Assembly (NCBI RefSeq): GCF_003351785.1
Contig: NZ_CP031230.1
Span: 124,001-188,000 of the forward strand
Length of the DNA stretch: 64,000 nucleotides
Reading direction: 5' to 3'
From: Sporosarcina sp. PTS2304
GTDB lineage: Bacteria > Bacillota > Bacilli > Bacillales_A > Planococcaceae
A program made the position numbers and the translations under genes. Positions 55,826 through 64,000 of the stretch are shown here, piece after piece. The notes under the pieces were generated by a model. That model did no database searches and was not told where the DNA came from. It saw only the letters and a list, made by a program, of their open reading frames with translations. Within the stretch, counting starts at the first letter, position 1. Each line of letters opens with the position of its first letter.

Positions 55826-56926
55826 ATGGAAAAGAAAATAGCAGTATTACCCGGCGACGGCATAGGACCCGAGGTAGTAGCAGAGGCAGTTCGAGTGTTG
55901 GAAGTAATCGGTAGACGTTTTAACCATACGTTCCATACTGAATATGGATTAATTGGTGGAGCAGCTATAGATGAGAAAAACAATCCACTTCCACAAGAGA
56001 CAATTGAGTTATGTGAGTCAAGTGACGCCATTCTTCTAGGAGCAGTGGGTGGTCCGAAATGGGATCAGAATCCGTCTGAATTACGACCGGAAAAAGGGTT
56101 GCTTGCCATACGTAAACATTTTGATCTATTTGCAAACCTTCGTCCTGTTGCAGCTGTTCCTTCTTTGATCCAAGCTTCTCCTCTAAAAGAAGAGATCGTC
56201 AAGGAAGTAGATATGATGATTGTTCGGGAATTAACTGGAGGATTATACTTCGGAAAACCGAGCCACCATACAGATCAATCTGCAGTAGATACGTTAGTGT
56301 ATACACGTGAAGAAATCGAACGTATTGTCGACAAAGGTTTCGAACTGGCTCGCGTCAGAAGAGGAAAAGTAACTTCTGTGGACAAAGCGAATGTGCTTGA
56401 ATCCAGTAAACTGTGGAGAAAAATCGTAGATGAGAAGAAAGCAGATTATCCAGACGTGCAAGTAGAACATCAATTAGTAGATTCTGCTGCGATGAAGTTG
56501 ATTACGAACCCGGCATATTTTGATGTCATTATTACAGAGAACATGTTTGGTGATATTTTAAGTGACGAAGCTTCTGTTATTACAGGCTCACTTGGACTAC
56601 TGCCGTCAGCAAGTGTTCGCTCGGATGGTTTAGGACTATACGAGCCCGTGCACGGATCAGCACCAGACGTTGCAGGACAAGGAATTGCCAACCCCGCAGC
56701 TACTATCTTGTCAGTTGCTATGATGTTGAAATATTCATTCGGCCTAGAAACAGAAGCAGCAGCTATTGAAAAAGCTGTTAACACAGTATTCGAAGAAGGC
56801 CACTTCACAGCCGACCTTGCAAACAAAGACCAAAGAGCATTATCTACAAAAGAATGGACAGACAAAATCGTAGACGAACTAGACCTACAGTTCGTATCCA
56901 ACAGCATCATGTACTCATATATTTAA
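55826..56926 (+). CDS. leuB: 3-isopropylmalate dehydrogenase
   Basis: The 366-residue NAD-dependent enzyme oxidises and decarboxylates 3-isopropylmalate. Motifs include IAVLPGDGIGPEV, LLGAVGGPKWD, ITENMFGDILSDEAS with metal-binding aspartates, and GLYEPVHGSAPDVAGQGIAN for NAD. It begins at ATG 55826 after AGGGGGAG, 68 nt after leuA. The C-terminal tail (about the last 12 residues) looks unlike the family norm, and the DNA directly after the stop is the 124-bp repeat array. Confidence 0.95.
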   Translation: MEKKIAVLPGDGIGPEVVAEAVRVLEVIGRRFNHTFHTEYGLIGGAAIDEKNNPLPQETIELCESSDAILLGAVGGPKWDQNPSELRPEKGLLAIRKHFDLFANLRPVAAVPSLIQASPLKEEIVKEVDMMIVRELTGGLYFGKPSHHTDQSAVDTLVYTREEIERIVDKGFELARVRRGKVTSVDKANVLESSKLWRKIVDEKKADYPDVQVEHQLVDSAAMKLITNPAYFDVIITENMFGDILSDEASVITGSLGLLPSASVRSDGLGLYEPVHGSAPDVAGQGIANPAATILSVAMMLKYSFGLETEAAAIEKAVNTVFEEGHFTADLANKDQRALSTKEWTDKIVDELDLQFVSNSIMYSYI

Positions 56927-56931
56927 TGAAC

Positions 56932-57407
56932 AAAAGTGAAAAGCGCCGCTTAGCCTCGACCGGCACTGGAGAACATATCGCAAAGATGCGTTCTTTGCAT
57001 CTTTACGATATGTTCGAAGTGACCCGAGAGGCTGGCGCTTGCAACTAGATGAAACAAAAGTGAAAAGCGCCGCTTAGCCTCGACCGGAACTGGAGAACAT
57101 ATCGCAAAGATGCGTTCTTTGCATCTTTACGATATGTTCGAAGTGACCCGAGAGGCTGGCGCTTGCAACTAGATGAAACAAAAGTGAAAAGCGCCGCTTA
57201 GCCTCGACCGGCACTGGAGAACATATCGCAAAGATGCGTTCTTTGCATCTTTACGATATGTTCTAAGTGACCCGAGAGGCTGGCGCTTGCAACTAGATGA
57301 AACAAAAGTGAAAAGCGCCGCTTAGCCTCGACCGGAACTGGAGAACATATCGCAAAGATGCGTTCTTTGCATCTTTACGATATGTTCTAAGTGACCCGAG
57401 AGGCTTG
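56932..57407. repeat. Four tandem 124-bp stem-loop repeats between leuB and leuC
   Basis: Units start AAAAGTGAAAAGCGCCGC at 56932, 57056, 57180 and 57304, an exact period of 124 bases; the fourth is cut short after GAGAGGCTTG. Each unit is a large imperfect inverted repeat: outer arms AAGCGCC...GGCGCTT and AGCCTCG...CGAGAGGCT, inner arms GAACATATCG-AAAGATGC and GCATCTTT-CGATATGTTC. Units differ at two sites: CGGCACTGG in 1 and 3 against CGGAACTGG in 2 and 4, and TTCGAAG in 1 and 2 against TTCTAAG in 3 and 4. There is no coding potential. Confidence 0.92.
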
Positions 57408-57448
57408 TATATATTTTTTTAGGTAATCGGTTGAAGGGAGAAACTATT

Positions 57449-58861
57449 ATGGCTAAAACAATTATAGAAAAGATATGGGATCAACATGTAGTTTACGAAG
57501 AAGAGGGAAAGCCGGATTTGCTTTATATCGATCTTCATTTAATACATGAAGTAACATCACCGCAAGCATTTGAAGGCCTGCGTCTGGCAAATCGTAAAGT
57601 ACGTAGACCAGATCTTTGCTTTGCAACTATGGATCATAATGTTCCGACAAAAAACTTACCGGTTATTAACGACCCAATTGCGAAAAAACAAATTATGACG
57701 TTGGAAAAAAACTGTGAAGAGTTCGGCGTACAATTAGCCGATATGTCTCACCCTGATCAGGGAATTGTACATATTATCGGCCCTGAACTAGGTTTGACAC
57801 AGCCGGGTAAAACAATTGTATGTGGTGATAGTCATACGTCAACACATGGCGCTTTCGGTGCAATCGCGTTCGGAATTGGAACAAGTGAAGTAGAGCACGT
57901 CCTATCTACTCAAACATTATGGCAGAACAAACCAAAAACGATGGAAATTCGCGTAACCGGAAAAATTGGTTTTGGAGTAACTGCAAAAGATATTATTTTA
58001 GCAATCATTTCAAAGTTTGGAATCGGCGTAGGAACAGGACATATTGTGGAGTATACAGGTGAAGCGATTCGTGGATTATCTATGGAAGAGCGCATGACTA
58101 TTTGTAATATGTCAATCGAAGCCGGTGCTAAAGCAGGCTTGATCGGTCCAGACGAAACAACAATTGAATATTTACGCGGTCGTCGTTATGCACCAGAAGG
58201 TCAAGAATTTGAAGAAGCGGCAAAACGCTGGCTTGCATTAAATACTGACGAAGGTGCAACATTTGATCAAGTATTGGAAATTAAAGCTGAAGAAATCGAG
58301 CCGTTCGTTACTTGGGGGACGAATCCTTCAATGGGATCGGGTATTTCTGCGAAAATTCCAACAACTGCTGACTACACATCTGAAACAGAAAAATCATCAT
58401 TACGTTCAGCATTAGAGTATATGGGCTTAGAAGAAGGACAGCCGTTGACTTCAATTGAGATTCAGCATGTGTTTATCGGTTCATGTACCAACGCTCGTTT
58501 GAGTGACTTGCAGGCAGCAGCAGATGTCGTAAAAGGGAAAAAAGTTCATCCTTCTGTGACAGCAATTGTTGTGCCGGGTTCACGCACTGTGAAAAAACAA
58601 GCAGAAGATATCGGTTTAGCTGACATCTTCATAGACGCAGGGTTTGAATGGAGAGAGTCAGGTTGCAGTATGTGCTTGGCGATGAATGATGACGTTGTAC
58701 CAGCAGGAGAACGTTGTGCATCCACTTCAAACAGAAACTTCGAAGGACGTCAGGGTGCAGGTTCGCGTACTCACTTAGTTAGCCCATCTATGGCGGCCGC
58801 GGCTGCTATTGCCGGACACTTCGTAGACGTTCGAGAAATCGATGCAGCTGTAAGTAATTGA
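57449..58861 (+). CDS. leuC: 3-isopropylmalate dehydratase large subunit
   Basis: ATG 57449 follows AAGGGAG; an earlier TTG at 57431 adds six residues but overlaps the ribosome site. The 470-residue subunit of the isomerase has the aconitase fold with Fe-S cysteines in [17 protein letters not shown] and [13 protein letters not shown], and [20 protein letters not shown]. With LeuD it isomerises 2- to 3-isopropylmalate. It is separated from leuB by 522 bp containing the hairpin array but has no separate promoter that I can see. Confidence 0.95.
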   Translation: MAKTIIEKIWDQHVVYEEEGKPDLLYIDLHLIHEVTSPQAFEGLRLANRKVRRPDLCFATMDHNVPTKNLPVINDPIAKKQIMTLEKNCEEFGVQLADMSHPDQGIVHIIGPELGLTQPGKTIVCGDSHTSTHGAFGAIAFGIGTSEVEHVLSTQTLWQNKPKTMEIRVTGKIGFGVTAKDIILAIISKFGIGVGTGHIVEYTGEAIRGLSMEERMTICNMSIEAGAKAGLIGPDETTIEYLRGRRYAPEGQEFEEAAKRWLALNTDEGATFDQVLEIKAEEIEPFVTWGTNPSMGSGISAKIPTTADYTSETEKSSLRSALEYMGLEEGQPLTSIEIQHVFIGSCTNARLSDLQAAADVVKGKKVHPSVTAIVVPGSRTVKKQAEDIGLADIFIDAGFEWRESGCSMCLAMNDDVVPAGERCASTSNRNFEGRQGAGSRTHLVSPSMAAAAAIAGHFVDVREIDAAVSN

Positions 58862-58874
58862 GGAGGGTATTCAG

Positions 58875-59462
58875 ATGGAACCGATTAATAAAATTGAAAG
58901 TGTTTTAACTCCGTTAGATAAAAATAACGTAGATACGGATCAAATTATTTCCAAAGAGTTTTTGAAACGAATCGAACGTACAGGTTTTGGTGAATTCTTA
59001 TTTTATCATTGGCGCTTTAATGCGGATGGAAGTAAAAATGAGAACTTCGTCTTGAATGATCCACGCTTTGATGGATCTACTATTTTGGTAGCACATGATA
59101 ACTTTGGCTGTGGGTCATCACGTGAACACGCACCGTGGGCTATTTTAGATTATGGATTCCGCGTAGTTATTGCTCCGAGTTTCGCTGATATTTTTTATAG
59201 TAACTGCTTTAAAAATGGAATTTTGCCGATTAAATTATCGGTGGCAGAAGTTGATGAGTTTTTACGTAAAGGAAAAGAAGCGCCTTACAAACTAACTATT
59301 AGTCTGGAAGATCAAACAGTTACAGGTGAAGATGGCTCTGTTTACAGCTTTGATATTGAACCATATTCTAAAATGATGTTATTAAACGGTTGGGATGAAA
59401 TTTCTTTAACATTCCAGTATGAGGACAAGATTGCCGAGTACGAAAAAAAACACGCACAATAA
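58875..59462 (+). CDS. leuD: 3-isopropylmalate dehydratase small subunit
   Basis: The 195-residue protein is the swivelling domain of the LeuCD isomerase, with DKNNVDTDQIISKEFLKRI, NFGCGSSREHAPWAILDYGF and FADIFYSNCFKNGILPI. It begins 13 nt after leuC behind GGAGGG. It is the last gene of the operon and is followed by a strong terminator. Confidence 0.95.
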   Translation: MEPINKIESVLTPLDKNNVDTDQIISKEFLKRIERTGFGEFLFYHWRFNADGSKNENFVLNDPRFDGSTILVAHDNFGCGSSREHAPWAILDYGFRVVIAPSFADIFYSNCFKNGILPIKLSVAEVDEFLRKGKEAPYKLTISLEDQTVTGEDGSVYSFDIEPYSKMMLLNGWDEISLTFQYEDKIAEYEKKHAQ

Positions 59463-59466
59463 ATGA

Positions 59467-59504
59467 AACGGTTCCTGCTCATGAAGCAGGAACCGTTTTT
59501 TTCC
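59467..59504 (+). terminator. Terminator of the ilv-leu operon
   Basis: AAACGGTTCCTGC pairs with GCAGGAACCGTTT, then TTTT. Confidence 0.9.
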
Positions 59505-59780
59505 TATTTACCAATGATTCAAGATTCTTTTGAAAAAATTGAAACTTTACTATGAATTTGCCGTCTGTACGATGATCATATAGAAATGGAGGATTATATA
59601 TCGTTATTATGATGAGCATCAATTAAAAATGATTCAGCATTTTATTTTGGAAAGAAACTGTATTACTGCGTCGCTATGCCAATTGGTATCATGTGGAACT
59701 GAAGCGGAAGGCGAATTGACATATGCAATGTGCTATAATTGTTGAATGATACAATATATTTAACTAAAGACTGGAGTTGG
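59505..59780. other. Intergenic stretch without recognised feature
   Basis: About 280 bases between leuD and the SLH gene. No repeat copy, WalR box or hairpin was seen; the SLH gene promoter must be here, possibly around GCTATAATTG at 59731. Confidence 0.45.
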
Positions 59781-59788
59781 CTTTAAAA

Positions 59789-62056
59789 ATGTATGCTTTA
59801 TCAAAAAAGAATACGCTTATTTTATTGTATTCACTTATATTAACAGTAGTCGCTTTTTTACTTATGTGGCCACTGGATGCAAAGGCAGAAAAGGTGGATC
59901 AGAAATTCGCCGATATTGGCAATGAATATTGGGCAAAAAATGAAGTAACTCAACTAGTAGAAGAAGGAATTATTAATGGATATCAAGATTTGCATTTTCG
60001 TCCGGGAATTAGTATTAAACGCGGGCAGGCAGCTAATTTACTGACAGTCGCACTCCAGTTACCTGAAGCGCCATACCAGCCGATATTTAAAGATGTCAGT
60101 CCTCAGTCTTCTAGCTTACGTGGGGCAATGTCTACTTATCAAGAAGGTATATTCAAAGGAAAGCCAGACGGAACATTTGGTACAGGTGACGAATTGACAC
60201 GTGAGCAAATGGCAAGCGTCTTAGTAAATGCTTTTAAATTGAAAGATACCGGTGAAGCCGTACATTTTACAGATGACAATAAAATTAGTGAGTCTCATAA
60301 ACTTGGCGTGAAAATACTTATGCAACATGGAATAACTACTGGTAAAGAAGACGGGTCATTCGCTCCGAAACTTCCTGTAAACCGAGGATCATTCGCGGTA
60401 TTTTTACATAGAGCTATGATTCAATCAGGTATGTTAGAAGAGATGGAAACAATTGATTTTAACAAGCCGCAAGTGATGGGGAAATTCGATCCTATTCGAT
60501 TTGAACAGAATTTTGTAAATGTACCATTAACGGAAAACAATCAAACGTTCTTACGCTCTAATCACTTCTTAACGCTAAGTGCACAACGCGTCAAGCAGTA
60601 TGCACATGCAACGGATCGCATATATGTGTACGGTGTGAGTGACATGAAATCGACGCGAATAACTGTCACTAAACGTGAACTGCCAAACGGAGATTATTTT
60701 GTATTTGCAGAGTTACGAAACCCTCAACGTTTGCCGATTCGTGTAGATCTCGTTCAAGTAGAAGAAAATATCGAGTCAATGCGATTGGAATCGTATAGCA
60801 AATATCCGATTAAGAAGGATATTGATGAAACATTCGGTTTTGATATTGCTACATCTCCAGTCGGTGTGTTAGAAACAGCGACAACTGAAGGATTGGGTCA
60901 GCAAATGATTGCGAAATCTTATCGTTCTCGTGATTTAGAAATGAGTTATTCAAATGGAGCGAAAAGCTACACCCGTGAATTGCAGGAAGAAAAAGATACA
61001 TACAGTAATATGAAAATGGGGACGAATCGTATAGCTGTATATGAATTGAATTCACGCGGATATGATGTAGTCGACCAATGGTATTTAGCATCTGCAGAGA
61101 AGTTGTTTTCTACAGATGAGCGTATGGATTCGTGGATTCGAGAATCTGTCGCCTATTATAAAAAGCGTAATAAATGGTATACAGCAAATGGTCCGTACAA
61201 TAAAATGGCTACTACTATAGAACCTATGCCCGCTTCTGGCAGAGGGTATGGCCGAAACTTATTGTTAGTGAAAGAAGATCGTGTGATGTTGCTGTATAAT
61301 CAAACGAAAGAACGTTTTTATGAAGACATACTGCATAACTCCTTCACAAATTTAACAATATTCAGAGGTAATAAATCGTATTGGGAAACAGAAGTGACAA
61401 GCACGTATTTGAAGCATTTATATAACTTCACGGCTCCATTCGTCGATACGCGCTTTAATGAACAAATCGCTTTATTCCTTTACAATGGTGGAAATGCATT
61501 TGGTCATAAAGATTATAATGAAGGACTGAAAAACTATGCCAACTTACTCGTTCAGCAACATAGAACCGGTAATGTAACTGCACTGTCAAAAACAGCTTAT
61601 TATATACCAGATTATTTCCCGGCAAAACAGCGAGTGCGCACCCATACATCTATGAACCACTTGTTAGGCGGGATGAATATTTTATTGCTTGCTTATCAAG
61701 AGTTTAAAGATCCGGTCTATTTAGAAAACGCCAGTGCGATTGAGAAGGCTATTCGCACAGAAGAGAATAAGTGGATTCGAAGTGATGGCGACATTTGGTA
61801 TAAGCGTGCACCCGATGGACAGTTTATTGGAAGAGACTATGTCCATTTGACTTTAGAGGATTTAATTCTTTCATATGAAATGTGGTCAAAAGTAGATCAA
61901 TCGAAAGCGAAAGTTTTTGAGCGAATGATTCGTTCAAAAGCAGGGTATTTGAATAGGACGAAGCAAGGATATACGACAAAGATTAAGGAAGGTTTGGAAC
62001 GTATCAATATGTCCAATTTACTTCCAGCAGGTAAAGAACATACGGACGCGCTATAA
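59789..62056 (+). CDS. SLH-anchored protein with a C-terminal helical domain of unknown function
   Basis: The 755-residue protein starts at ATG 59789 (GGAG 12 nt upstream; a TTG at 59777 touches the ribosome site). A signal peptide is present (cleavage near DAKA). Three SLH domains fill about residues 35-210 (FADIGNEYWAKNEVTQLVEE, GKPDGTFGTGDELTREQ, GKEDGSFAPKLPVNRG). A beta-rich region follows to about 440. The last 300 residues are helix-rich, with HTSMNHLLGGMNILLLAYQE and GRDYVHLTLEDLILSYEMW, recalling alpha/alpha-barrel glycan-active enzymes such as C5-epimerases; I cannot identify catalytic residues. It is convergent with another SLH gene. Confidence 0.78.
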   Translation: MYALSKKNTLILLYSLILTVVAFLLMWPLDAKAEKVDQKFADIGNEYWAKNEVTQLVEEGIINGYQDLHFRPGISIKRGQAANLLTVALQLPEAPYQPIFKDVSPQSSSLRGAMSTYQEGIFKGKPDGTFGTGDELTREQMASVLVNAFKLKDTGEAVHFTDDNKISESHKLGVKILMQHGITTGKEDGSFAPKLPVNRGSFAVFLHRAMIQSGMLEEMETIDFNKPQVMGKFDPIRFEQNFVNVPLTENNQTFLRSNHFLTLSAQRVKQYAHATDRIYVYGVSDMKSTRITVTKRELPNGDYFVFAELRNPQRLPIRVDLVQVEENIESMRLESYSKYPIKKDIDETFGFDIATSPVGVLETATTEGLGQQMIAKSYRSRDLEMSYSNGAKSYTRELQEEKDTYSNMKMGTNRIAVYELNSRGYDVVDQWYLASAEKLFSTDERMDSWIRESVAYYKKRNKWYTANGPYNKMATTIEPMPASGRGYGRNLLLVKEDRVMLLYNQTKERFYEDILHNSFTNLTIFRGNKSYWETEVTSTYLKHLYNFTAPFVDTRFNEQIALFLYNGGNAFGHKDYNEGLKNYANLLVQQHRTGNVTALSKTAYYIPDYFPAKQRVRTHTSMNHLLGGMNILLLAYQEFKDPVYLENASAIEKAIRTEENKWIRSDGDIWYKRAPDGQFIGRDYVHLTLEDLILSYEMWSKVDQSKAKVFERMIRSKAGYLNRTKQGYTTKIKEGLERINMSNLLPAGKEHTDAL

Positions 62057-62059
62057 GTG

Positions 62060-62109
62060 AAAAAACCGCATGAAATCCAGTGAAGCAGACTGGATATCAT
62101 GCGGTTTTT
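62060..62109. terminator. Bidirectional terminator
   Basis: AAAAACCGCATGA-ATCCAGT pairs with ACTGGAT-TCATGCGGTTTTT. It is shared by the two converging SLH genes. Confidence 0.85.
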
Positions 62110-62119
62110 CTATTGTCAT

Positions 62120-64000
62120 TTACTTGACTAGCGTCACAAGATCCGAGTGAATCCAACCATAGCGCTGAGTAGGGCTCTTGAATTCAGGATTGGTATCAGC
62201 AAATACTTTGTACCATGTATAGCCGTCTTCGTCTTTGGCGCGATCTACTATGACAATTGGGTAACCGAAAGCAGATAGTTCGCCAGGATTTTTAGCTTTA
62301 TATGCAAATAAAATATTATTGTTTTGTTTCGATGTAGGGCTTGTGCGAATATTGACATCAGTCGACCCTGAATAAGAAATGAATGCTAGTTCCGCCTGAT
62401 TTGCATCTTTTTGGCCTAAGAACTGGTCGATTCTCCACATATGTCCCGCAATTTTACTTCCCCAAAATGGATCAGATGCATATTTCATATTGAATCCAAC
62501 CGCTTTATTTCCGGGTGCTGCTCCATTCGCGTAGGCACCAAATGGATTAGCATAATTTAAATTAATATAACGTGTAATGAAAGCGTCAATACTTTTCGTT
62601 GGATTTTGATAATACTCGCCTTTATCAGGAGAAGAATCAAATACTCGAATACCGAAAATATTGTTTTTTGTTTGAGCATTTGCACTCATTCCATAATCAC
62701 TTTCATGGATAGCTGTAGCGATAATGAACATCGCATTTACATTATGCAATTCTTCCATCTTTTTAGCATAAGTGCCTAACCCGATTAACTTAGACTTTGT
62801 TGAAGCGTTCTTATAACGTGCAATGCCTGTCTTTTGTCTAGCATCCAGCGCATACGCAATGAAACGATTCAAGTCTGCAGCTGAATAGGAAGAAGGTTGC
62901 CGTACAGATTGGAACTGAAAGTAAGGATAGTATGTCACGACTTGACTGCTTCCTTTTTCTTTAAAATGCACACCGTCGTTACTTGTATATGTCTGACCTT
63001 TTTTCATAGCGGGCGAAGCGGGTCCTACAGTGTAATCTGTATAGCGTCCTGAATACTGTCGGCTTTTTGCATCATATGTACGATAATATGGATAGTGTAC
63101 GAGCAGACCGTCATTATTTACTATGTAGTAACTAGCTCCTTTTGACAGTTGTGTGGGAACTAAGTCAACTTCCGCATGCTTTGCGTAATACGTATAGCCA
63201 CCGACTCCTACAACTACACGTTCCTCACTGCTACCAATGTACTCTAACTCATGTCCTTTTTGAACGTAAGTTACTTCGTTCTTTAGTGCAGTGTCACTGT
63301 AAAGCGACGTATACTGCTTTGGATTTTCCGCAGCAAATAATTGACCAGATTTCATTTTGATGATTTTATTATTAATAGAAATAGTTTGAATTACTGAAGT
63401 AGCATTATAAGCTGCAAGTGCATCCGCAAAAGAAAGATAAGAATCGTTTGTTACATTTAATTGACTATTAGATATAGAACTTACTTTATGCACTTTCGGA
63501 TTTTCATTTCCTACAGTAGGTGGTACGGGAGTAGGTGATCCGCCTTGATCGGTAACCGCAAACATTCTATATAAAAATGCAGATGCGTGGGCAATCGTTG
63601 CGTTACTTGTAGGTTTGAAATAACCGTTATCACCGCGAATAATTTTCAGGTTGGATGCTGCGGATACAGCGCCGACAAAGTTCGGTGAAATTTTCTTACT
63701 ATCTTTAAACTGAACGACTGTTGAATTGACAGGAACATTTAAGTGGCGGAATGCTTTGCTGATCATACCTGCCATTTGCTGTCTCGTAATCTGCTGATTG
63801 GCTTTGAACGTACCATCTGGATAACCGCTCAAAATACCGGCCCCAGCCGCGTTTTGTATTTCGATCGTGCGGGACTGATTGGCTTTTAAATCTTTGAATG
63901 TGTATTTCGTAGAAACAGGCAGTGAAAGTGAACGTGCTAAGTAAGAAGCAAACTCACCTCTAGTTACTGCACGATTTGGATAAACGTTTCCTTTGGCGTC
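62120..64000 (-). CDS. SLH-anchored N-acetylglucosaminidase, N-terminus outside the window
   Basis: The frame is open from 62120 to the window edge, so 626 C-terminal residues are seen. It starts within an SLH domain (YPNRAVTRGEFASYLARSL), followed by two more (GILSGYPDGTFKANQQITRQ; GDNGYFKPTSNATIAHA). A beta-rich region leads to a LytG/LytD-type glucosaminidase domain (about visible residues 385-545) with the catalytic Glu in FIIATAIHESDYGMSANA and the partner region NNIFGIRVFDSSP. A C-terminal SH3 domain has DVNIRTSPTSKQNNNI and YGWIHSDLVTLV. It should hydrolyse peptidoglycan glycan strands while bound to the wall polymer. Confidence 0.88.
   Translation of the reverse strand, partial: DAKGNVYPNRAVTRGEFASYLARSLSLPVSTKYTFKDLKANQSRTIEIQNAAGAGILSGYPDGTFKANQQITRQQMAGMISKAFRHLNVPVNSTVVQFKDSKKISPNFVGAVSAASNLKIIRGDNGYFKPTSNATIAHASAFLYRMFAVTDQGGSPTPVPPTVGNENPKVHKVSSISNSQLNVTNDSYLSFADALAAYNATSVIQTISINNKIIKMKSGQLFAAENPKQYTSLYSDTALKNEVTYVQKGHELEYIGSSEERVVVGVGGYTYYAKHAEVDLVPTQLSKGASYYIVNNDGLLVHYPYYRTYDAKSRQYSGRYTDYTVGPASPAMKKGQTYTSNDGVHFKEKGSSQVVTYYPYFQFQSVRQPSSYSAADLNRFIAYALDARQKTGIARYKNASTKSKLIGLGTYAKKMEELHNVNAMFIIATAIHESDYGMSANAQTKNNIFGIRVFDSSPDKGEYYQNPTKSIDAFITRYINLNYANPFGAYANGAAPGNKAVGFNMKYASDPFWGSKIAGHMWRIDQFLGQKDANQAELAFISYSGSTDVNIRTSPTSKQNNNILFAYKAKNPGELSAFGYPIVIVDRAKDEDGYTWYKVFADTNPEFKSPTQRYGWIHSDLVTLVK

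Noticed and set aside
56932..57407. CRISPR array
   Set aside because: The period is 124 bases with no unique spacers; the units are long inverted repeats and there are no cas genes.

Overview
The window looks like chromosome from a low-GC, spore-forming Firmicute of the Planococcaceae, close to Sporosarcina. The reasons are AGGAGG-type ribosome sites with frequent TTG and GTG starts, an Sda checkpoint gene, a HemAT sensor, sigma-B, WalR, CcpA and T-box type control sites, and an S-layer gene with a family of SLH-anchored surface proteins. This is inference from gene content; no 16S gene is present. I saw no tRNA, rRNA, CRISPR array, prophage or transposase.

Layout. 1-11400: end of a CvfC/YpgR-like HEAT-repeat gene, a hemAT gene split by an in-frame stop, a CPA1 Na+/H+ antiporter, a divergent LysR / YeiH-type exporter pair, a MarR-MMPL export operon behind a perfect 18-bp inverted repeat, and a DAO-family oxidoreductase. 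11400-16800: lipid kinase, then a citrate uptake locus (CitMHS carrier plus CitST-like two-component system). 17200-28750: stress and housekeeping genes (DUF488, YdaT-like, secreted M14 peptidase, small subunit plus amidase, MgtE, sigma-B stress protein, LysM-3D wall protein, TPR-GGDEF cyclase, VanZ-like). 29100-41430: surface region with the S-layer protein, a frameshifted glutamate-synthase-like gene, an NlpC/P60 hydrolase and a three-gene secreted operon containing SLH and vWA proteins. 41600-48000: lipoprotein, NCS1 permease plus HDAC-like amidohydrolase, TetR plus a paired SMR exporter, polysaccharide deacetylase, sda. 48880-59460: branched-chain amino acid genes ilvD, then ilvB-ilvH-ilvC-leuA-leuB-leuC-leuD. 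59800-64000: two more SLH proteins, one a glucosaminidase running off the window.

Regulation. Candidate sites fall into coherent sets: three sigma-B promoters before stress genes, three WalR boxes (one before the S-layer gene), four cre-like sites (citrate carrier, M14 peptidase, HDAC operon, ilvD), DnaA boxes before sda, and a leucine-type T-box placed between ilvD and ilvB so that ilvD lies outside its control.

The intergenic DNA is unusually structured. A MITE-like family with CAAGCCTGTTGATTA termini occurs six times. A 224-bp GC-rich unit is repeated in tandem near 25.6-26.1 kb. Four tandem 124-bp stem-loop units separate leuB from leuC inside the operon. The best candidates for undescribed biology are this hairpin array, the repeat family, the SLH/vWA operon and the possible WalR control of the S-layer gene.
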